A stretch of 64,000 nucleotides of DNA from Paracoccaceae bacterium (lineage in GTDB: Bacteria; Pseudomonadota; Alphaproteobacteria; Rhodobacterales; Rhodobacteraceae), in assembly GCA_004153385.1 (NCBI GenBank), contig SDAL01000001.1, positions 1,054,001 through 1,118,000 of the forward strand, in the 5' to 3' direction. Shown here piece by piece: positions 1 to 8,576 of the stretch. Each line of letters opens with the position of its first letter. The stretch's first letter is position 1. The notes beneath the pieces were generated by a model, which worked only from the letters and a program-made list of their open reading frames with translations, had not been told where the DNA came from and did not search any database. The translations under genes were made by a program, and so were the position numbers.

Positions 1-32
1 GCACTTGACAAGGCTACAGAAGGATATCAGCC

Positions 33-572
33 ATAGCTCGCAGACCGCATAATGCCCCGCCGACCCGCGATACTGGCCCTCGCGTGAACGGCCGAATCCG
101 CTCCACCGAAATCCGGTTGATTGGCGCGGATGGTGATAACGTCGGCGTCGTCGCGCCCGCAAAGGCGATGGCACTCGCCGAAGAGGCCGGACTTGATCTG
201 GTCGAAATCTCACCGAACGCAAATCCCCCGGTCTGTAAAATCATGGACTTCGGCAAGTTCAAGTATGAGCAGCAGAAGCGTGAGGCTGAAGCCCGCAAGA
301 AACAGAAAACCATCGAGGTCAAAGAGGTCAAGTTCCGTCCCGGGACAGATATCCATGACTACGATGTGAAAATGCGCAACGTGATCCGCTTTCTTGAAGG
401 CGGCGACAAGGTCAAGGTTACTCTTCGTTTCCGTGGCCGTGAAATGGCGCACCAGAACTTGGGTCTTGAACTGCTCAACCGCGTCAAAGGCGATGTGGAC
501 GAACTGGGCAAAGTCGAGAGCATGCCCAAGATGGAAGGCCGCCAAATGGTCATGATGATCGCTCCGCGTTAA
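33..572 (+). CDS. infC: Translation initiation factor IF-3 (non-AUG start)
   Basis: IF-3 binds the 30S subunit, keeps it apart from 50S and proofreads start-codon choice. The frame encodes a full-length family member of 179 residues, with the N-domain motif [12 protein letters not shown] and the C-domain from about residue 90 ([13 protein letters not shown]). The only ordinary start in frame is GTG at 84, which would remove the basic N-terminal extension. Reading back to ATA at 33 restores the family-typical [19 protein letters not shown], and a strong Shine-Dalgarno AGAAGGA (18-24) sits 8 bases before it. infC is known in other bacteria for rare start codons (AUU in E. coli) that allow autoregulation, so AUA here is credible. 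A rho-independent terminator follows directly, so the gene appears monocistronic or last in its unit. Confidence 0.93.
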   Translation: MARRPHNAPPTRDTGPRVNGRIRSTEIRLIGADGDNVGVVAPAKAMALAEEAGLDLVEISPNANPPVCKIMDFGKFKYEQQKREAEARKKQKTIEVKEVKFRPGTDIHDYDVKMRNVIRFLEGGDKVKVTLRFRGREMAHQNLGLELLNRVKGDVDELGKVESMPKMEGRQMVMMIAPR

Positions 573-614
573 TCGCGCTCCACCGCACGCCTAGCCGTCC
601 GGTTGATACTGATC

Positions 615-647
615 CCCTCCTCGTAGCCTGTACGAGGAGGGTTTTTC
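615..647 (+). terminator. Rho-independent terminator of infC
   Basis: A perfect 11-bp stem (615-625 with 631-641), a 5-base loop and a run of five T. It lies 43 bases after the infC stop. Confidence 0.9.
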
Positions 648-784
648 GTGGTAAATTTGCCATCAATTCCGGCCTCGCACCGATGTGAGCAGCCGTGAAT
701 TGAGAACGCCCGCGCTTTCATGTCAGTGCAAAGCGTCACTCTGAAAATTTCAAACCTGTTGTAAGTTGAACTGGAGTTCAAAAA

Positions 785-1387
785 ATGGCTCAGGATCGCA
801 GCGTCCTTTTATCCCGGCGGAATGCCCTGTTGATGGGTGGTGCCGCATTATGTGCCCCGTCGCTGGCGCGCGCCGCGACACAAGATACGCCTATGGCACA
901 GCAGCCTGCGATCGTGGGGGCGGCCACGCGTCATAATATCTCGGCGTTCCGTGAAGTGCATTGGAAAGACCATTTCGACCGGCTGGATCGTGTGACCTTG
1001 ATCGCCGACACCCGCTCCAAAGCGCTACATTACTGGGCGGTGGACGGTGCGGATTACCGCCTGTATCCAACCTCGGTTCCGATGACCGACGATCTGACCA
1101 AACGCGGATATACTGAAATTGTGCGCAAGAAGGTCGGACCGGACTGGACGCCGACAAAATCTATGCTGGAACGTGACCCCTCGCTGCATTACATGCCGCC
1201 CGGGCCTGACAATCCGCTGGGAACCCATGCCATGTATCTTGGCTGGCCCGCATATATCATTCACGGCACCCATGATACGCGTAAAATCGGGCGCAAAAGC
1301 TCGTCTGGCTGCATCGGTCTGTTCAACGAGCAAATCCAGGAGCTTTATGGTCTGTGCCCCGTTGGCACACAGGTCAAAATTCTTTGA
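785..1387 (+). CDS. L,D-transpeptidase (YkuD domain), Tat-exported
   Basis: A 200-residue periplasmic enzyme expected to make 3-3 or protein crosslinks in peptidoglycan. Residues 10-30 look like a Tat signal peptide (SRRNALLMGG followed by a hydrophobic stretch and a LARA cleavage region). The YkuD catalytic signature is present: HGT at 160-162 and SSSGCIGLF at 172-180, with C176 as predicted nucleophile. The usual arginine after GCI is glycine here. Start ATG 785 is preceded by CTGGAG. It is flanked by the infC terminator and its own terminator, so it is probably transcribed alone. The fold assignment is firm; the physiological substrate is not known. Confidence 0.9.
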   Translation: MAQDRSVLLSRRNALLMGGAALCAPSLARAATQDTPMAQQPAIVGAATRHNISAFREVHWKDHFDRLDRVTLIADTRSKALHYWAVDGADYRLYPTSVPMTDDLTKRGYTEIVRKKVGPDWTPTKSMLERDPSLHYMPPGPDNPLGTHAMYLGWPAYIIHGTHDTRKIGRKSSSGCIGLFNEQIQELYGLCPVGTQVKIL

Positions 1388-1415
1388 TCTGACGGACCTT
1401 GGACTGTTTGAAATC

Positions 1416-1447
1416 AACGCGCAGGGGGCAGCCTTGCGCGTTTTTTT
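1416..1447 (+). terminator. Rho-independent terminator of the L,D-transpeptidase gene
   Basis: Arms AACGCGCA (1416-1423) and TGCGCGTT (1435-1442) are followed by a run of seven T (1441-1447). Confidence 0.85.
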
Positions 1448-1601
1448 GTACGCACGCGGCACTTGTCGCCACTGACGTCGCGACATGACAAACCGCGCAC
1501 AACGGGGCGCCCCGCGCCCTGCGCGAACCTTCATACGAAGAACAATATCCCCGATCTTGCGCGATGCGGGGCAGCTGTTCGCGCTCGATTGTGAAGCCAA
1601 G

Positions 1602-1628
1602 GGGGGTGTTCATCGGATTTGCACCCCC
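1602..1628 (+). other. Hairpin in the leader of the oxidoreductase gene
   Basis: GGGGGTG (1602-1608) pairs with CACCCCC (1622-1628) across a 13-base loop, 35 bases before the start codon at 1663. There is no T-tract, so it is more likely a leader structure than a terminator. Its function is unknown. Confidence 0.35.
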
Positions 1629-1662
1629 TACCTATGGGGCAGACCAAGTGAAAGGATCATTT

Positions 1663-2691
1663 ATGTCCCAGTCAAAAAATACCAATCGTCGTTTTGTTCT
1701 GGCCAACCGCCCGACCGGCAAGCCTGATGCGGATACATTTCGGCTGGAAGAGTCGGATATCCCCGAAATCAAAGACGGGCAGATGCTATTGCGCAGCACC
1801 TATTTGTCGCTCGACCCCTATATGCGTGGCCGGATGAACGACAGCAAATCCTACGCCAAACCTGTCGAGATAGGCGCGGTGATGACAGGGCAGGTCGTGG
1901 CCGAAGTCGTCGAAAGCCAGTGTGACGGGTTCGCCCAAGGCGATCATGTTCTGGCGTTCAGCGGATGGCAGGATTACGCGGTTTCCGACGGAAAGAATGT
2001 GATTAATCTGGGCAAGGATCCAAAGCACCCGTCATGGTCGCTCGGGATACTGGGCATGCCGGGATACACAGCCTATGCGGGCCTGACGCAGATCGGTGCG
2101 CCCAAGGCGGGTGAAACGGTTGTGGTGGCAGCGGCCTCGGGCCCTGTTGGAGCAACTGTCGGGCAGATCGCAAAGATCCTTGGATGCCGCGTTGTTGGCG
2201 TGGCCGGAGGCGCGGAGAAATGTGCCCATGTCAAAGACACGCTCGGCTTTGATGCGTGTATCGACCACAAATCGAAATCATTCGAGGACGATCTTGCAGC
2301 GGCCTGCCCGGACGGGATCGATGTCTATTTCGAAAATGTCGGCGGGCGCGTGCTGTATGGCGTATTGCCGCTTCTTAATCCCTTCGCACGCGTCCCAGTA
2401 TGCGGGCTTGTAGGCTGGACCAATCTTGATGGACTGCCGGAAGGACCCGACCACGGGCCCGCCATTATGGCCACTTTGGTCAAGATGAAGGTGAAAATGG
2501 AAGGGTTCATTATCTATGACAGCTTCCCCTTGAGCCTTTATGACACGTTTTCCAAGGAAATGGGCAAGTGGCTCGAAGAGGGCAAGGTCCATTATAAAGA
2601 GCATATTGTCGACGGTCTGGAAAACACGCCGGACGCATTCAATGATATGCTCGACGGTCGCAACTTCGGCAAAACGGTCGTAAAATTCTGA
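1663..2691 (+). CDS. NADP-dependent zinc-independent MDR oxidoreductase (CurA/LTB4DH type)
   Basis: A medium-chain reductase of 342 residues in the 2-alkenal/curcumin reductase branch: no zinc ligands, an N-terminal GroES-like domain (SLDPYMRGRM near residue 50) and a Rossmann domain with AAASGPVGATVG near residue 150. It is expected to reduce the C=C bond of an enone or enal with NADPH in the cytoplasm. ATG 1663 is chosen because AAAGGA lies 7 bases ahead and the protein then begins as relatives do (MSQSKNTNRRFVLANRP). An in-frame upstream ATG at 1564 would add 33 residues with no domain support. The natural substrate cannot be read from sequence. Confidence 0.88.
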   Translation: MSQSKNTNRRFVLANRPTGKPDADTFRLEESDIPEIKDGQMLLRSTYLSLDPYMRGRMNDSKSYAKPVEIGAVMTGQVVAEVVESQCDGFAQGDHVLAFSGWQDYAVSDGKNVINLGKDPKHPSWSLGILGMPGYTAYAGLTQIGAPKAGETVVVAAASGPVGATVGQIAKILGCRVVGVAGGAEKCAHVKDTLGFDACIDHKSKSFEDDLAAACPDGIDVYFENVGGRVLYGVLPLLNPFARVPVCGLVGWTNLDGLPEGPDHGPAIMATLVKMKVKMEGFIIYDSFPLSLYDTFSKEMGKWLEEGKVHYKEHIVDGLENTPDAFNDMLDGRNFGKTVVKF

Positions 2692-2798
2692 TCCCCGCTA
2701 TGGATGGCTATGGCGCATGAACCGCGTGCTGCCATCCGGGCCTCGCACTGCTATATTCGCAAGTGCGGGGCCCATATGGCACCTTCCGCGGCCCACGT

Positions 2799-3233
2799 TC
2801 AGTTCCCCATAATCATTCCTGTCAGGGCTTCTTTTTCCATATGCAGCTCTTCGACCCGCGTGCTTGCAACATCGCGGATGGAAATCAGGCCGATCATCTC
2901 GTCCTCGGCCACCACCGGCATATGTCGGAAGTTACCCGCGCTCATCATTTCCAGCACTTCGACCGTTGTCGTTTTGCGCGTGCAGGTGCTGATCTTTTTG
3001 GACATGAAAGTCTTTACGGGCAAAGATAAACAGGCCGCGCCCTTGCGTCCCAGTTCGCGCACGATATCGCGCTCCGACACGATCCCGTCGATATGTTTAC
3101 CATCCGAGGATACGACCACTGCCCCGATCTTGCGCGAGGACAACACCTGAGAGACATCGGCCAGTGTATCTTCGGGCAAAACGGTAATAACCCCGTCATC
3201 GCCCTTGCGTTTCAAAATTTGTAGAACCTGCAT
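2799..3233 (-). CDS. CBS-pair domain protein
   Basis: A 144-residue cytoplasmic protein made almost wholly of two CBS motifs (about residues 10-65 and 75-130; IDGIVSERDIVREL and MIGLISIRDV are typical). Stand-alone CBS pairs bind adenine nucleotides or NADH and modulate partner proteins; the partner here is unknown. The start at 3233 is set by AAGGAGG five bases ahead; an ATG five codons upstream lacks a site. It is convergent with the oxidoreductase gene on its left. Confidence 0.85.
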   Translation of the reverse strand: MQVLQILKRKGDDGVITVLPEDTLADVSQVLSSRKIGAVVVSSDGKHIDGIVSERDIVRELGRKGAACLSLPVKTFMSKKISTCTRKTTTVEVLEMMSAGNFRHMPVVAEDEMIGLISIRDVASTRVEELHMEKEALTGMIMGN

Positions 3234-3402
3234 CTCGACCTCCTTCAAGAAACCATCCTCACCCCTGTCGGACTAGGCTCGGCTCCAATATGCATTCTGT
3301 CAAGTATATCCATGCGCCATGAGCTTGGTCTTTTGTTTGCATTTTAGGGGCCAGAAGGCACAATGTCGCATAGCTGCGCTATATGGTCGTGGACGAGGCG
3401 GC

Positions 3403-4302
3403 TCATATTGGCGGCAAAGACGCCTCTAGCCGTGAAAGTTCTGCGCGCAGCGCATGCCCCAGAATATCCGCGACGCGCGACAGCCGCTCCGAACGGCGGT
3501 CATCGGCGTGACGCAGCAGCCAGAAACTGCGTGAAATCGCCACCTGATGCGGCAGTATCCGCACCAGTTCGGGCACGAAGGGCAAAGCGAAATCATGCAC
3601 GATCCCGACGCCCGCCCCTGCCCGCAGCATCTGCATTTGAACAGCAACCGAATTTGACGAAAGCGTCACAGCCTCCACCCCCGTCTCGGCCTGATAATCC
3701 AACCCTTTATCAAAGATCATATCGGCGATGTAGCCCACCATCCGGTGCTGCTTCAGATCGGCTTTGGTCGAAATCGGCGGATGCGCGGCCAGATACTCAC
3801 GGTGCGCGGCAAGATGCAGATGATAATCGGCCAGTTTTTGCACCGTCAAACGCCCCGCGGTCGGACGACTGACCGAAATCGCCATATCTGCTTCGCGTTT
3901 CGACAGGTTGAACACACGTGGCAGCGCCACAATCTGGATTTCCAGCCCCGGATGCCTGTCTGACAGCGTCTTGCAAACCTGAGGCAGAAGATAGTTGGCG
4001 ATCCCGTCGGGCGCACCGATGCGCAATTGTCCGGAAAGCTGGCCGGTGGTGCCGCTCAGTTCCTCGGCGGCGCGGGCCATCGTCTGCTCCACCGCCTCCG
4101 CATGGGGCACAAGACGTGCGCCTGAATCGGTCAATGTGTAGCCTTGCGGGGATTTCAAAAACAGCTTCGCGCTTGCCTGATCTTCAAGCCGCATGATCCG
4201 CCGACCCACCGTGGCCGCATCACATTTCAGGATCCGCCCCGCTCCCGACAGGCTTTCGGATCGTGCCACTGCAAGAAACACCCGAAAATCATCCCAATCC
4301 AT
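3403..4302 (-). CDS. LysR-family regulator divergent from mmsA
   Basis: A 299-residue LysR-type regulator. The winged helix-turn-helix occupies residues 1-60 (MDWDDFRVFLAVARSESLSG, then AATVGRRIMRLEDQ), followed by a substrate-binding domain from about residue 90. The start at 4302 has AAAGGTG upstream and begins exactly where the HTH begins. It is transcribed away from mmsA across a 130-base intergenic region that holds a perfect TTTGCA palindrome, so it probably controls the valine-degradation genes and itself. The effector is unknown but may be a branched-chain intermediate. Confidence 0.88.
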   Translation of the reverse strand: MDWDDFRVFLAVARSESLSGAGRILKCDAATVGRRIMRLEDQASAKLFLKSPQGYTLTDSGARLVPHAEAVEQTMARAAEELSGTTGQLSGQLRIGAPDGIANYLLPQVCKTLSDRHPGLEIQIVALPRVFNLSKREADMAISVSRPTAGRLTVQKLADYHLHLAAHREYLAAHPPISTKADLKQHRMVGYIADMIFDKGLDYQAETGVEAVTLSSNSVAVQMQMLRAGAGVGIVHDFALPFVPELVRILPHQVAISRSFWLLRHADDRRSERLSRVADILGHALRAELSRLEASLPPI

Positions 4303-4311
4303 GCGGTCACC

Positions 4312-4369
4312 TTTGCATTTTTGCAAAACAACATTTGAAATTTATCGTCTTTTCAATCGATTTTTGCAA
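4312..4369. promoter_or_regulatory. Candidate LysR operator region between LysR gene and mmsA
   Basis: A perfect inverted repeat TTTGCA-TTTT-TGCAAA spans 4312-4327, ten bases before the regulator's ATG. The half-site with its T-run (TTTTTGCAA) recurs in the same orientation at 4361-4369, 43 bases on, about four helical turns. LysR proteins usually bind two such sites (recognition and activation) in divergent promoters. The assignment is inferred from position and symmetry. Confidence 0.5.
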
Positions 4370-4432
4370 GACTAGGCTGCCCCCAATCCCGACAATATTC
4401 GGGGAACGCATCTCATATCTTTGGAGAACACG

Positions 4433-5932
4433 ATGAAAGAACTCGGTCATTGGATCAACGGTGAATATGTCGCCGGCACGTCGGGTCGTTTCGCCGATAT
4501 CATGAACCCCGCCACTGGCGAGCTGCAGGCGAAAGTCGCCCTGGCCACGGTGGAAGAGGTACAATCGGCCGTTGCCAAGGCAGCAGAAGCGCAGGTGAAA
4601 TGGGCCGCGACCAATCCGCAGCGCCGTGCCCGTGTGATGATGAAATTCGGCGCGCTGATCAACGAGCATATGGACGAGCTGGCCGAGCTGGTTTCCAAAG
4701 AGCACGGCAAGACCCTGCCCGATGCACGCGGTGATGTGCAGCGCGGGCTTGAGGTGGTCGAGGTTTGCATGGGCGGTCCGTCGTTCCTGAAGGGCGAGTT
4801 CACCGACAACGCAGGCCCGGGGATCGATCTGTATTCCATGCGCCAGCCGTTGGGTGTTGTGGCCGGCATCACACCGTTCAACTTTCCCGCGATGATCCCG
4901 TTGTGGAAGCTGGCGCCTGCGCTGACTTCGGGCAACGCGATGATCCTCAAACCCTCCGAGCGGTGCCCGTCAACCTCGTTCCGTCTGGCGGAACTGCTGA
5001 AAGAGGCAGGCCTTCCCGATGGCGTGCTTCAGGTCGTCAATGGCGACAAAGTGGCCGTTGATGCGATTTTGGATGACGAGGTCGTGCAGGCGGTGGGCTT
5101 TGTGGGCTCTACGCCGATCGCGCAATATATCTATGGCCGCGCCGCCAGTAACGGCAAACGCGCGCAATGTTTCGGTGGTGCGAAAAACCACATGATCATC
5201 ATGCCCGATGCCGATCTGGACAAGGCAGCCGATGCGTTGATCGGCGCCGGTTTCGGCGCGGCAGGCGAACGTTGCATGGCGATTTCGGTCGCGGTTCCGG
5301 TGGGTGAGAAAACCGCAGACGCGCTGATCGAGCGATTGGTGCCGAAAATCGAGAAACTGAAAATCGGCCCTTACACTGCGGGTGAGGATGTGGACTACGG
5401 TCCCGTGATCACCAAAGCGGCGCAGGAGCGGATCAAGGGGCTTATCACCTCGGGCGTGGATCAGGGCGCGACCCTTGTCACCGATGGCCGCGATTTCACC
5501 CTGCAAGGGTATGAGAACGGCTACTATGTCGGCCCGACCCTGTTCGACAACGTCAAACCCAACATGGATATCTACAAAGAAGAGATCTTTGGCCCTGTTC
5601 TGACCACTGTGCGTGCAAAAAACTACGAAGACGCGCTCGCGCTGGTGATCGATAGCGATTACGGCAACGGTACCGCGATCTATACGGCCGATGGCGAGGT
5701 TGCGCGCGATTTCGCCTCGCGGGTCAATGTGGGCATGGTCGGCATCAACTTCCCGATCCCTGTCCCGCTGAGCTATTATACCTTCGGCGGCTGGAAGAAA
5801 TCGGCCTTCGGTGATCTCAACCAATATGGCCCTGATGCATTCCGTTTTTACACGAAGACCAAAACCGTCACGGCACGCTGGTTTTCGGGGATCAAAAGCG
5901 CGGATGGCCTGAACTTCAAGGCGCTGGACTGA
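4433..5932 (+). CDS. mmsA: CoA-acylating methylmalonate-semialdehyde dehydrogenase
   Basis: Converts methylmalonate or malonate semialdehyde to propionyl-CoA or acetyl-CoA with NAD+ and CoA, in valine, thymine and inositol breakdown. It is 499 residues, the usual length, of the aldehyde dehydrogenase superfamily. The family signature GAAGERCMAISVAVPVG is present with the catalytic cysteine at about residue 281. TPFNFPAMIPLW near residue 145 and EEIFGPVL are further hallmarks. ATG 4433 has GGAG ahead. It is the first gene of a cluster with a hydrolase and 3-hydroxyisobutyryl-CoA hydrolase, and is probably controlled by the divergent LysR protein. It could also serve thymine degradation from the island at 26576-39017. 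Confidence 0.96.
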   Translation: MKELGHWINGEYVAGTSGRFADIMNPATGELQAKVALATVEEVQSAVAKAAEAQVKWAATNPQRRARVMMKFGALINEHMDELAELVSKEHGKTLPDARGDVQRGLEVVEVCMGGPSFLKGEFTDNAGPGIDLYSMRQPLGVVAGITPFNFPAMIPLWKLAPALTSGNAMILKPSERCPSTSFRLAELLKEAGLPDGVLQVVNGDKVAVDAILDDEVVQAVGFVGSTPIAQYIYGRAASNGKRAQCFGGAKNHMIIMPDADLDKAADALIGAGFGAAGERCMAISVAVPVGEKTADALIERLVPKIEKLKIGPYTAGEDVDYGPVITKAAQERIKGLITSGVDQGATLVTDGRDFTLQGYENGYYVGPTLFDNVKPNMDIYKEEIFGPVLTTVRAKNYEDALALVIDSDYGNGTAIYTADGEVARDFASRVNVGMVGINFPIPVPLSYYTFGGWKKSAFGDLNQYGPDAFRFYTKTKTVTARWFSGIKSADGLNFKALD

Positions 5933-5962
5933 TCCTGGTCCGTCGCGTTTGTCGCGAACTTC

Positions 5963-5993
5963 CGGGCGGGTTTGCAACAGCAGGCCCGCCCGT
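5963..5993 (+). terminator. Hairpin after mmsA (weak terminator or attenuator)
   Basis: CGGGCGGG (5963-5970) pairs with CCCGCCCG (5985-5992) and is followed by only three T. It lies 30 bases past the mmsA stop and may lower transcription into the next genes rather than stop it. Confidence 0.45.
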
Positions 5994-6070
5994 TTGCATA
6001 CGGGCCATCCCTGCGGCGGGAACATCAATGGCGCCCGACCCGTTGGACACACAGCAAGGGAGCCTACGAC

Positions 6071-6862
6071 ATGACACACCAGACCGCCTCTGACGATTTC
6101 ATCACTGCAATGCCGGACGGGATTCCTGTTCAGGCACTCCGCCCGCATGGCCCGATCAAAGGCATCTGGCTGCACATCCCCGCCTATGATTTGGGTAAGG
6201 AAGACGCCCAGCCGATTTTGCAGCGCGCCGCTGGCATGGGGTATCTGGGGGTATCCGTTGATCCATGGATGATGGGCGCGCGCACCATCCCGGCCGACCG
6301 CGAGCCGCAAGCGCGTCGTGCGCGTATCTTCGCTAATTTCCGCCGCAACTTCTGGCCTATTCTCGGACAGACCGCGATAGAGCTGCCCAGGATCATCGAC
6401 TGGGCGCAAGACCGCTTTGACACCCGCGCATCCGTCACCGTCTCGGGCCATTCCATGGGCGGCGATATCGCGGTCGTGGGGGCCGGTATCGACAGGCGCA
6501 TCCACAAGGTTGCAGCCGTGGTGGGCACCCCTGACTGGACCCGCCCTGCCGCCCGCGATCTGGAAACCCAGACCCGTTTCATGGATCTGGGACAGGCCGA
6601 CTGGCACGCCAAGTTCTTTCACGATCAATTGGACCCGATGACACATCCGGAACGCTATGCACACGGGCCAAGGATCGCGTTTATCCTTGGCGGGGACGAT
6701 GAACATGTGCCGCGCAACGGGGCCGAGCGCTTTCGTACCGATCTGAAAGAGCGTTATGGTCTGGACAGCATCACGATTACCTATCTGGCCGACAAGCAGC
6801 ACATGGACTTTATGGAGTATGATTTGTGGTGGCCAGAGGTCGTGGCCCAGTTGTCCCCCTAA
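6071..6862 (+). CDS. Alpha/beta hydrolase in the valine-catabolism cluster
   Basis: A 263-residue predicted cytoplasmic alpha/beta hydrolase. The nucleophile elbow SGHSMGGD places the catalytic serine at residue 128; GGDDEHVP and KQHMDF near the C-terminus fit the acid and histidine. AAGGGAG lies nine bases before ATG 6071, so this start is preferred over one 99 bases upstream. It sits between mmsA and the 3-hydroxyisobutyryl-CoA hydrolase gene. It may be a thioesterase, esterase or lactonase for a pathway side product, but no substrate can be assigned. Confidence 0.8.
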   Translation: MTHQTASDDFITAMPDGIPVQALRPHGPIKGIWLHIPAYDLGKEDAQPILQRAAGMGYLGVSVDPWMMGARTIPADREPQARRARIFANFRRNFWPILGQTAIELPRIIDWAQDRFDTRASVTVSGHSMGGDIAVVGAGIDRRIHKVAAVVGTPDWTRPAARDLETQTRFMDLGQADWHAKFFHDQLDPMTHPERYAHGPRIAFILGGDDEHVPRNGAERFRTDLKERYGLDSITITYLADKQHMDFMEYDLWWPEVVAQLSP

Positions 6863-6962
6863 GCCACCACCTTGCCGCCTTGAGCCACATCCCCCACAAG
6901 ACGCCCCTTTGCCCCCTACCGTGCGCTTTTGCACCCTGCAGACGAACCAACGGAGGTCTGAA

Positions 6963-8006
6963 ATGACCCGCGAACCCGAAATCCTTGTGCGTGTTGACGG
7001 CCGCGCCGGCCGGCTGACGATGAACCGTCCCCATGCGCTGAATGCACTCAGCCACGCGATGTGCCGGACCATTGAAAACGCGCTTGATGATTGGCGCAAC
7101 GACGGGTCGGTTGATCTGGTGATCATCGACGCAGGTGATCCGCGTGCGTTTTGCGCAGGCGGCGATATTACAGCCGTCTATCACGCAGCGCGGGCGGGTG
7201 ATTTCAGCTTGGGTCAGGCATTCTGGTATGACGAATACCGGATGAATGCCAAACTGGCAGAATATCCAAAGCCTGTGGTGTCGTTCATGAATGGCTATGT
7301 AATGGGCGGAGGTGTGGGATTGGGCGGACATGTCAGCCACCGCATCGTTGGTGAAAGCACAAAACTCGCAATGCCCGAATGCGGCATAGGGCTCGTACCA
7401 GATGTCGGCGGTACGTGGATTTTAGCGCAAGCGCCGGGGCGGATTGGTGAGTATCTGGGCATCACGGGCCGCCGGATCGGAGCGGCGGATGCGCTGTTTG
7501 CGGGCTTTGCCGATCACTTCGTGCCAGAGGCAGAGTGGCCCGCCCTGATAGAGGCACTGTGCCAAAGCGGCACGACAGATGCTGTACCGCAGGATATCCA
7601 GCCCGATACAGCGGGGGTTTTGCAAGGTTGGCGCAAATCTATCGAGCGATGCTTTTGGGGCGAGGATATGACCGCCATAAATGCCAAGCTGGAAACCGCA
7701 TCCGACGAGTTTGCGATAGAGACCCGGAAATCCATCGCGCGCAACAGTGTCATCTCGATGGAGGCGACACTGCGGCTGGTACGCATGGCGCGTAACGCCA
7801 GATCGGTGCGCGATGCGCTTCGTCAAGAATACCGTTTCACCTATCGCGCCTGTCAGGAGGCAGAGTTTCTGGAAGGGGTTCGCGCACAGCTGATCGACAA
7901 GGACCGCGATCCCAAATGGCAGTTCACACCAGACACATTGCCAGCGCGGCTGGTGGAGGAAATTCTGCGCCCGCTCCCACCCGAACGCGATCTGGTCTTC
8001 GATTGA
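6963..8006 (+). CDS. 3-hydroxyisobutyryl-CoA hydrolase (crotonase family)
   Basis: Releases 3-hydroxyisobutyrate from its CoA ester in valine degradation. It is 347 residues, the HIBCH length rather than the roughly 260 of a simple enoyl-CoA hydratase. HIBCH-like features are AFCAGGDITAVY near residue 62, GYVMGGGVGLGGH (oxyanion hole) near 113, and the segment MPECGIGLVPDVGGTW with the conserved glutamate. ATG 6963 has CGGAGG six bases ahead. The next enzyme, 3-hydroxyisobutyrate dehydrogenase (mmsB), and the isobutyryl-CoA dehydrogenase often found in such clusters are not nearby. Confidence 0.9.
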   Translation: MTREPEILVRVDGRAGRLTMNRPHALNALSHAMCRTIENALDDWRNDGSVDLVIIDAGDPRAFCAGGDITAVYHAARAGDFSLGQAFWYDEYRMNAKLAEYPKPVVSFMNGYVMGGGVGLGGHVSHRIVGESTKLAMPECGIGLVPDVGGTWILAQAPGRIGEYLGITGRRIGAADALFAGFADHFVPEAEWPALIEALCQSGTTDAVPQDIQPDTAGVLQGWRKSIERCFWGEDMTAINAKLETASDEFAIETRKSIARNSVISMEATLRLVRMARNARSVRDALRQEYRFTYRACQEAEFLEGVRAQLIDKDRDPKWQFTPDTLPARLVEEILRPLPPERDLVFD

Positions 8007-8172
8007 ACACCGCGCCCGCAAACGCTGCAAAATGTGCCCTAAGGCCCACATACGGTCACCGATACCCGCCAGTTTCACCCGCAGCCAAGCGGATTTCCAC
8101 CGCTGCGCCGATAAGTTGCTTGGAACCAAGAGAGTTCGCCCGCATTAGAACTGTGATTGACAGGAGACATAC

Positions 8173-8565
8173 ATGCAAAAGCTTGCAACGACATCCGTGA
8201 TCGCGGCCATTGCGCTTTCATTCCTACCTGCCGCCGGGTTCGCAGACCCGCCGGGCGGCAAGCATGGCCATGACAAAGGCCACCGTGAAGCGCGCGAAAG
8301 CGGATGCCCGCCCGGCCTTGCAAAAAAACATAATGGTTGCCGACCACCGGGACAGGCAAAAACAGATGACCGTGATGAGCATCATTCTCATAAAAGACCG
8401 GGTGACCGGATTGATCGCGATTATACAGAAATCCGCAATCCCGAGCGCTACGGCCTTGATCCGCGGTACACCTACTGGCGCTCTAATGACGAGGTCTACC
8501 GCGTGGATGCGCAATCCGGTACCATTCTGGATCTGATCGGTGCAGTTTCGGCATTGTTGAACTAA
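8173..8565 (+). CDS. Small secreted His/Lys-rich protein, RcnB-like C-terminus
   Basis: 130 residues. Residues 1-24 form a Sec signal peptide (hydrophobic core, cleavage near GFA-DP). The mature protein opens with a histidine- and lysine-rich segment (residues 25-80) containing two similar CPPG/CRPPG repeats (GCPPGLAKKHNGC then RPPGQAK). It ends in a module, YWRSNDEVYRVDAQSGTIL, like the C-terminal repeat of RcnB-type periplasmic proteins. CAGGAG precedes ATG 8173. The histidine content might mean metal binding, but this is a guess. A related protein follows 11 bases later. Confidence 0.75.
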   Translation: MQKLATTSVIAAIALSFLPAAGFADPPGGKHGHDKGHREARESGCPPGLAKKHNGCRPPGQAKTDDRDEHHSHKRPGDRIDRDYTEIRNPERYGLDPRYTYWRSNDEVYRVDAQSGTILDLIGAVSALLN

Positions 8566-8576
8566 GCGGAGAAACA

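Noticed and set aside
3275-3303. TTGACA on the minus strand as a promoter for the CBS gene
   Set aside because: No acceptable -10 hexamer at 16-18 bases spacing.
4970-7126. A 718-codon open frame antisense to mmsA and the hydrolase gene
   Set aside because: Mirror of GC-rich codon bias opposite strongly supported genes; no family motifs and Arg/His/Gln-rich composition.
8121-8135. GAAC-N7-GTTC palindrome upstream of the small secreted proteins, looking like an SOS site
   Set aside because: The alphaproteobacterial LexA box is a direct repeat, whereas this is inverted; neighbours are not SOS genes.
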